From NCBI GenBank assembly GCA_002774315.1, contig PEYP01000046.1:1-5294 (forward strand): a stretch of 5,294 nt of DNA, in the 5' to 3' direction. Positions 1 through 5,294 of the stretch are shown one piece after another (position 1 is the stretch's first letter; every line of letters begins with the position of its first letter). The notes beneath the pieces were generated by a model that saw only the letters and a program-made list of their open reading frames with translations, did not search any database and had not been told where the DNA came from. The DNA comes from Candidatus Stahliibacteriota bacterium CG08_land_8_20_14_0_20_40_26 (GTDB lineage: Bacteria; Hydrothermota; UBA3073). A program made the translations under genes and the position numbers.

Positions 1-903
1 CCCCGGCAGACTCCCAATTACACCAACGAGGTAGAAGAACAGAGAAAGAGAAAAGGATGCCTCTTTTGGTATTCCCATCAGATTAAAGAAATATACATAG
101 GAGACTTCTCTTATTCCTAACCCGCCAATTGAAGGCAATATAGTTATCACTGCTATTATAGACGGAAAAACCATGCAAGGCAGGAGACCAAGCTCAAGTC
201 CCAATGCCCTCCCGATAAGGAAATTTTCCATACCTATAGTTGCCTGAACACCAAATGATAGAAGAATGCTAACAAAGATTGCCATTTTTCTGTCTCTGTA
301 GATGGTAATGGCGTTGTAAAAATTAAATATTTTTTCTCCTATACCCAAAAGCCTGATTCTTTTTATAGGTCTTTCTAATTTCTTTACTATATAAGTAGAG
401 AGAAAGAGACTGAAAAGAAGGGTAATTACAATACTTCCACAGAGGAATATAAGAAATAATATTCTACCTTCGCTCCTTCCAAGATAGAAGAGAAGTAAAA
501 TAGTTACAAATATAAACAACCCAATAAATCCGAGTACAAGTTCACAGGTCATAGATGCAAAGGATTCTTTGTTCTTGCCTGTATCCTTTCCTGCATAAAG
601 CGCTCTTACCGCACCCCCACCTACCGTAGGGGGTAAGAAGTTATTAAAAAACATTCCGATAAGGTAGTAGCCAAACACTCTCATAAATGGAAGTCTTACA
701 CCCTGAGCGGCCAGAAGCCACCACCATCTCATTGTAGAGAAAACGAGGAGTAATATGTAACTGAAAAATGAGAGCACAAGGAGTGGGATATCCACTCCTT
801 TCATCAGAGGAATGATGTACCTCAAATCCATTCTTTTAAAGAGGAACAAGAGCAGAAGGAGAGAGATAATAATCCTTGCAATGTTGAGCAGTCTGTTTTT
901 CAT
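1..903 (-). CDS. UPF0104 / lysylphosphatidylglycerol synthase TM-region (flippase-like) membrane protein, C-terminus cut by window edge
   Basis: The minus strand is open from ATG at 903 to the left edge (301 codons, no stop). It encodes a very hydrophobic protein with about seven visible membrane segments, roughly at residues 8-22, 38-57, 76-92, 118-141, 148-171, 207-229 and 240-257, and more after 265. Two family signatures are clear: FFNNFLPPTVGGGAVR at residues 85-100 and PSIGGLGIRE at 257-266. These match the PF03706/TIGR00374 group, whose members include the membrane half of MprF and many stand-alone proteins thought to move or modify lipids. The family usually has about 310-340 residues, so only a short tail is missing. 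The first motif commonly reads GGD; here it is GGG. The start at 903 gives the usual short basic N-terminus before TM1 but has no clear ribosome-binding site. An in-frame ATG at 933 would add ten residues. It lies downstream of the ferredoxin on the same strand. A role beside the glycosyltransferase in envelope lipid or glycan export is inference; the substrate is unknown. Confidence 0.88.
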   Translation of the reverse strand, partial: MKNRLLNIARIIISLLLLLFLFKRMDLRYIIPLMKGVDIPLLVLSFFSYILLLVFSTMRWWWLLAAQGVRLPFMRVFGYYLIGMFFNNFLPPTVGGGAVRALYAGKDTGKNKESFASMTCELVLGFIGLFIFVTILLLFYLGRSEGRILFLIFLCGSIVITLLFSLFLSTYIVKKLERPIKRIRLLGIGEKIFNFYNAITIYRDRKMAIFVSILLSFGVQATIGMENFLIGRALGLELGLLPCMVFPSIIAVITILPSIGGLGIREVSYVYFFNLMGIPKEASFSLSLFFYLVGVIGSLPG

Positions 904-918
904 AATATGAAAGAATAC

Positions 919-959
919 AGCCAGGGAGTGCATAACCTAACCGGTATGGCTCCCTGGCT
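919..959 (-). terminator. 10-bp stem-loop between ferredoxin and membrane-protein genes
   Basis: AGCCAGGGAG at 919-928 is perfectly complementary to CTCCCTGGCT at 950-959, leaving a 21-nt loop. Read on the minus strand, the hairpin comes 45 nt after the ferredoxin stop and is followed by only a loose T-rich stretch (TGTATTCTTT). It may therefore be a weak or leaky terminator, an attenuator or a processing site. The ATG at 933, an alternative start for the downstream membrane protein, lies in the loop, and the preferred start at 903 is 15 nt past the stem. The hairpin could thus affect translation of that gene. The stem is seen directly; the function is inference. Confidence 0.5.
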
Positions 960-975
960 TTACATTAGGATGTAA
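960..975. repeat. Small inverted repeat abutting the 919-959 hairpin
   Basis: TTACAT at 960-965 and ATGTAA at 970-975 form a perfect 6-bp inverted repeat around TAGG. It directly touches the larger stem-loop, so the ferredoxin 3' region could fold into two adjacent hairpins. It may be an operator-like site or simply part of the terminator region. Confidence 0.35.
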
Positions 976-994
976 GGATAGGTGATAGGTGATT
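974..994. repeat. Degenerate heptamer tract (GGTGATA-like)
   Basis: GGTGATA (981-987) and GGTGATT (988-994) are consecutive heptamers. They are preceded by AAGGATA (974-980), which matches in register at the last four positions. This is a short period-7 repeat in the spacer after the ferredoxin stop, like the tracts elsewhere in this window. Confidence 0.45.
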
Positions 995-1004
995 AGCCCT
1001 GAAG

Positions 1005-1196
1005 TCACTCCTCAATGATTATAGCCTCAGATGGACAGTTGTCTGCTGCCTCTCTTGCGCATTCTTCTTCATTCTTGGGCACCTCCTCCACAATAACAAT
1101 TGCTATCCCATCCTCATTAATCTCGAAGAGGGTTGGACATGTATCTGCACACACCTCACATCCAGCGCACAGTTCCTCATCGATTCTTATATGCAT
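1005..1196 (-). CDS. Single-cluster [4Fe-4S] ferredoxin
   Basis: This 63-residue acidic electron carrier should be cytoplasmic, passing low-potential electrons between redox enzymes. Cys10, Cys13 and Cys16 form CxxCxxC, and Cys54 in NCP is the fourth ligand, giving one [4Fe-4S] cluster. Cys20 and Cys46 sit where Thermotoga maritima and Desulfovibrio gigas ferredoxins carry a disulfide. The length and the lack of a second CxxCxxCxxxCP rule out the 2[4Fe-4S] clostridial type. The start is ATG at 1196 because AGGAGG at 1206-1201 lies 4 nt upstream. A frame opening at TTG 1211 would put that ribosome-binding site inside the gene and add five atypical residues. The nearest good minus-strand promoter is at 1546-1518, implying a leader of about 315 nt. 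The membrane-protein gene follows 102 nt downstream on the same strand. The specific redox partner cannot be told from this context. Confidence 0.93.
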   Translation of the reverse strand: MHIRIDEELCAGCEVCADTCPTLFEINEDGIAIVIVEEVPKNEEECAREAADNCPSEAIIIEE

Positions 1197-1200
1197 AGCA

Positions 1201-1206
1201 CCTCCT
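1201..1206 (-). promoter_or_regulatory. Ribosome-binding site of the ferredoxin gene
   Basis: CCTCCT on the plus strand reads AGGAGG on the minus strand, continuing as AGGAGGTG, and ends 4 nt before the ATG at 1196. It is the only strong Shine-Dalgarno sequence seen before a gene in this window, and it decides the ferredoxin start against the TTG at 1211. Confidence 0.85.
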
Positions 1207-1220
1207 GTCAAAAACGCACA

Positions 1221-1248
1221 AATTCTAAAAACTAAATTCTAAATCCTA
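1221..1248. repeat. Degenerate AT-rich heptamer tract, four copies
   Basis: The tract reads in 7-bp register as AATTCTA, AAAACTA, AATTCTA and AATCCTA. Copies 1 and 3 are identical; copies 2 and 4 each differ by one or two bases. It lies just upstream of the ferredoxin ribosome-binding site, and AT-rich variants (CCAAATT-like) continue to about 1270. Confidence 0.55.
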
Positions 1249-1270
1249 AACAGATTCCAAATTCCAATCT

Positions 1271-1291
1271 TGCCTGTCGGCAGACAGGTGT
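1271..1291. repeat. Palindromic repeat, copy 1
   Basis: CCTGTC (1273-1278) pairs with GACAGG (1283-1288) around the tetraloop GGCA. The 21-nt block 1271-1291 is identical to 1411-1431 except for one base (G instead of A at its second position). No T-run follows on either strand, so it does not look like an intrinsic terminator. Such CCTGTC-GGCA-GACAGG palindromes resemble dispersed repeats found in many candidate-phylum genomes; that comparison is from memory. Confidence 0.65.
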
Positions 1292-1338
1292 TCCAAACAA
1301 GTTCGGTATACCCTCCTGACACAAGTTATTAGGTAATT

Positions 1339-1378
1339 GACACAACGACGCTAAGACGCAATGACACGATGACGTCCC
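1339..1378. repeat. Octamer tandem array, five degenerate copies
   Basis: In 8-bp register the sequence reads GACACAAC, GACGCTAA, GACGCAAT, GACACGAT and GACGTCCC. Every copy begins GAC followed by A or G, and the second half is variable. It lies within the inferred ferredoxin leader. It may be a decayed simple repeat; a protein-binding array is possible but unsupported. Confidence 0.5.
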
Positions 1379-1384
1379 TCCCAC

Positions 1385-1398
1385 AATCTAAAATCTGT
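1385..1398. repeat. Heptamer pair AATCTAA / AATCTGT
   Basis: Two adjacent heptamers share AATCT. They match the AATCT-type heptamers at 1471-1491, suggesting both come from the same repeat type. The stretch is short, so chance cannot be excluded. Confidence 0.3.
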
Positions 1399-1410
1399 TT
1401 GTGCCCTTTT

Positions 1411-1431
1411 TACCTGTCGGCAGACAGGTGT
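1411..1431. repeat. Palindromic repeat, copy 2
   Basis: This is the second copy of the 1271-1291 block, exactly 140 bp away, with A at the variable position. That base extends the stem to 7 bp (1412-1418 with 1423-1429) around loop GGCA. The same orientation cannot be distinguished over the palindrome itself, but the shared flanking GTGT side indicates a direct repeat. Confidence 0.65.
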
Positions 1432-1448
1432 GGTGAACAATCCTGTAG

Positions 1449-1468
1449 GGGCGAATTGCTATTCGCCC
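1449..1468. repeat. Perfect 8-bp palindrome GGGCGAAT / ATTCGCCC
   Basis: GGGCGAAT (1449-1456) pairs with ATTCGCCC (1461-1468) around TGCT. The left flank GTAGG is not matched by a CCTAC on the right, where a CAC follows, so it looks like one half-decayed end of a longer palindromic repeat unit. Neither strand has a T-run after it. Confidence 0.6.
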
Positions 1469-1470
1469 AC

Positions 1471-1491
1471 AATCTGCAATCTTAAATCTAT
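1471..1491. repeat. Heptamer tract AATCTNN, three copies
   Basis: AATCTGC, AATCTTA and AATCTAT follow one another without gaps. The first five bases are invariant and the last two drift. It lies beside the GGGCGAAT palindrome and just downstream of the minus-strand promoter start site. Confidence 0.45.
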
Positions 1492-1517
1492 CTGTAATTT
1501 GTGGGTTAAATTTTCGT

Positions 1518-1546
1518 ATAATACAACAAAAATTTCAAAATGTCAA
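1518..1546 (-). promoter_or_regulatory. Sigma-70-like promoter for the ferredoxin unit
   Basis: On the minus strand TTGACA (1546-1541, perfect -35) is followed by 17 bp and TATTAT (1523-1518, five of six matches to the -10). Transcription should start near 1511. The only genes downstream on this strand are the ferredoxin and then the membrane protein, so the mRNA would carry a leader of about 315 nt containing both GGCA-loop palindromes and the octamer array. I saw no better minus-strand promoter closer to the ferredoxin start. Confidence 0.65.
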
Positions 1547-1566
1547 GAAAAAAATTGTAATAATTG

Positions 1567-1605
1567 ATTTCAATCTGTGTAATCTTTATTTCAATCGGTG
1601 TGATC
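1567..1605. repeat. 18-nt direct repeat with 21-bp period
   Basis: Positions 1567-1584 and 1588-1605 match at 16 of 18 bases (ATTTCAATC, T or G, GTGT, A or G, ATC). The pair sits between the -35 boxes of the two divergent promoters. The 21-bp spacing is two helical turns and three heptamers. It may be a regulator-binding site for both promoters or another decayed short repeat. Confidence 0.5.
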
Positions 1606-1644
1606 AGAGATTTCTGGACTTTTTCAAATCTCAAAATTTTTAGA

Positions 1645-1673
1645 TTGACAAAACCAAAGAAATGTGTTATAAT
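1645..1673 (+). promoter_or_regulatory. Consensus sigma-70 promoter with extended -10, near-leaderless start for the glycosyltransferase
   Basis: TTGACA at 1645-1650 and TATAAT at 1668-1673 are both perfect and exactly 17 bp apart. TGT at 1665-1667 gives an extended -10. The stretch 1621-1642 is AT-rich and could act as an UP element. Transcription should start about 1679-1682, only 4-7 nt before the ATG at 1686, and no Shine-Dalgarno sequence lies between. An ATG at 1662, in frame with the gene, lies upstream of the -10 and would not be in this transcript. Confidence 0.85.
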
Positions 1674-1685
1674 ATAAAGCTAATT

Positions 1686-2769
1686 ATGAGAGTTCTTCTT
1701 TGCTCTGACTCTTATTACCCCCATCCGGGAGGTATATCTGAATACATCCATTACCTTGCAATTAGCCTTAGAAAGCTGGGTAACGATGTAGTTATACTTG
1801 CTCCCAGATACAGACATGAATACAAGGACGGTGACAATGTTGTGAGAATTGGGCGATGTATCTTATTTCAGGGGAACAAGTCTACTATAACTTTTACATA
1901 TGACAGGAAACTTCCTTATCTTGTGAAGGATTTCCTTTCTTCAGAGAAATTTGATATTACTCATACCAGTGGCCCTCTGGGCTGGAATCTGCCATACTGG
2001 GTGCTCCATTTTTCAAAGAGTATAAATGTTGCGACATTTCAAACGAGTTTTGTCGGGTTTAACTTTTACAAACTTGCAAAATTTCCGTTCAAGAGGGAAC
2101 TGGAAACGAAGGTTGATGGAGCTATTGTGCCATCCAGGGCAGCACTTAATGCAATAGCACCGCATTTTTTGCTCTATTACAAGATTATACCCGATGGTGT
2201 TGACACAGAGAGGTTTTACCCGGAGATAGAGTCGATCAAAGAACTCCCGGAAGGGAAAAAGATTCTGTTTGTTGGAAGGTTGGATCCAAGGAAAGGTCTT
2301 AATAGGTTGATATCTGCATTTACAATGATAAAGCAAAAGATACCTTCTGCCTTTCTCATTGTAGTGGGTAAGGGGAATATTGAAACTTACAGGAAGATGA
2401 TTCCTCATAACATCAGGAAATATGTCATATTCAAGGGTTATGTTGATCCAGATACACTTCCGAGGTATTACGCATCCTGCGATGTCTATGTATCTCCTGC
2501 TATTGGAGGAGAAACGTTTGGAATCGTTTTACTTGAAGCAATGGCATCCGGTATACCCGTAATTGCCTCAGACATTCTTGGATACAATGAGGTAGTAAAA
2601 GATAGAAAGAATGGAATTCTTTTTGACCCATTCTCGACAGAGGAACTTGCCCTTAGGACCATCGAGTTACTGGAAGATGAAAAGCTTAGAATAAGGCTTA
2701 AAGAAAAGGGCAGAAAATATGCTCTCCAGTTGTCATGGGACAGGGTTGCAGAAAGGGTTGTTGATTTTT

Positions 2770-2795
<26 letters not shown>
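1686..2795 (+). CDS. GT4-family (GT-B) glycosyltransferase, PimA-like
   Basis: This 369-residue protein has the two Rossmann-like halves of GT-B enzymes: an N-terminal acceptor domain (about 1-175) and a C-terminal nucleotide-sugar domain (about 190-355). Visible features are a glycine pair in PHPGG (15-16), GRLDPRKG at 197-204 with the Arg198 and Lys203 expected to hold the donor phosphates, and GGETFGIVLLE at 274-284 with Glu276 and Glu284 forming the EX7E motif. It resembles mycobacterial PimA along its length, which suggests a retaining transfer of a sugar from a nucleotide donor to a membrane lipid on the cytoplasmic face. The donor and acceptor are not known. PimA has a key His in ATFHTS; here residue 119 is Gln (ATFQTS, codon CAA at 2040-2042). 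No signal peptide or membrane segment is seen. The start at 1686 is chosen because the promoter covers the upstream in-frame ATG at 1662. The 3' end overlaps valS by 26 nt, so the two are probably co-transcribed. Confidence 0.9.

Positions 2796-5294
<2,499 letters not shown>

Larger units (their letters stand above)
1207..1644. other. Gene-free divergent spacer rich in short repeats and palindromes
   Basis: No coding sequence is supported here on either strand. The stretch holds, left to right, an AT-rich heptamer tract, a palindrome, an octamer array, a heptamer pair, a second copy of the palindrome, an unrelated 8-bp-stem palindrome, three more heptamers, the minus-strand promoter and a 21-bp-period duplication. 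Much of it (about 1197-1511) would be transcribed as the ferredoxin leader if the minus-strand promoter is used. No known riboswitch, tRNA or leader-peptide pattern was recognised. Confidence 0.75.

Noticed and set aside
611..633. C/G-rich palindrome within the membrane-protein gene
   Set aside because: It encodes the conserved PPTVGGG motif, whose Pro and Gly codons produce the complementarity; no separate function is indicated.
1197..1211. TTG start giving a 68-residue ferredoxin
   Set aside because: The five extra codons contain the AGGAGG that serves ATG 1196, and ferredoxins of this type start just before the first strand.
1015..1242. Plus-strand 75-codon frame
   Set aside because: It is antisense to the ferredoxin, whose cysteine pattern and ribosome-binding site are clear; the Ser-rich translation is what antisense reading gives.
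1271..1491. Repeated palindromes as a CRISPR array
   Set aside because: There are only two near-identical copies, 140 bp apart, and the intervening DNA is simple repeats rather than unique spacers of constant length.
1517..1522. Plus-strand TATAAT as a second promoter for the glycosyltransferase
   Set aside because: There is no acceptable -35 at 16-18 bp. The same bases are better explained as the -10 of the minus-strand promoter.
1662..1685. In-frame ATG upstream of the glycosyltransferase, adding MCYNIKLI
   Set aside because: It lies between the -35 and -10 of a perfect promoter, has no ribosome-binding site, and adds residues that do not belong to the GT-B fold start, which is MRVLLCSDSYYP.

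Overview
The window looks like chromosomal DNA from an uncultivated, probably anaerobic, AT-rich bacterium. The evidence is a bacterial valyl-tRNA synthetase, a small one-cluster ferredoxin of the Thermotoga/Desulfovibrio type, sigma-70-like promoters, and spacers full of short tandem repeats and palindromes of the kind common in candidate-phylum and metagenome-derived genomes. I cannot name the phylum from the sequence. No mobile element, CRISPR array, tRNA or rRNA gene was seen.

Layout. Two transcription units point away from a central spacer (about 1197-1685). Leftward, on the minus strand, are a 63-residue ferredoxin (1196-1005) and then a polytopic membrane protein of the UPF0104 / lysylphosphatidylglycerol-synthase transmembrane (flippase-like) family. 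The membrane gene starts at 903 and is cut by the left edge. Rightward, on the plus strand, are a GT4 glycosyltransferase resembling PimA (1686-2795) and valS. valS starts inside the glycosyltransferase gene (ATG at 2770, 26-nt overlap) and runs off the right edge with 841 complete codons visible.

Regulation. The spacer carries two good divergent promoters, each with a perfect TTGACA and a 17-bp spacer. The minus-strand one (1546-1518) would give the ferredoxin a leader of about 315 nt. The plus-strand one (1645-1673) has a perfect extended -10 and would start transcription only about 6 nt before the glycosyltransferase ATG, giving an essentially leaderless mRNA. The longer reading frame that begins at 1662 overlaps this promoter and is not the likely gene start.

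Repeats. The most unusual theme is period-7 repetition. Eight exact-length copies of AT(A/G)CCGG lie inside the valS reading frame, at the entrance of the editing domain. Shorter degenerate heptamer tracts lie at 974-994, 1221-1248, 1385-1398 and 1471-1491, and a 21-bp-period duplication lies at 1567-1605. The spacer also has an octamer array and two nearly identical palindromes exactly 140 bp apart.

Function. The glycosyltransferase and the flippase-like protein could both serve envelope glycolipid or polysaccharide synthesis. The ferredoxin and valS are housekeeping. I found no convincing evidence of a new multi-gene system. The most testable novelties are the heptamer tract in an essential gene, the near-leaderless promoter, and a Gln in place of a normally conserved His in the glycosyltransferase.
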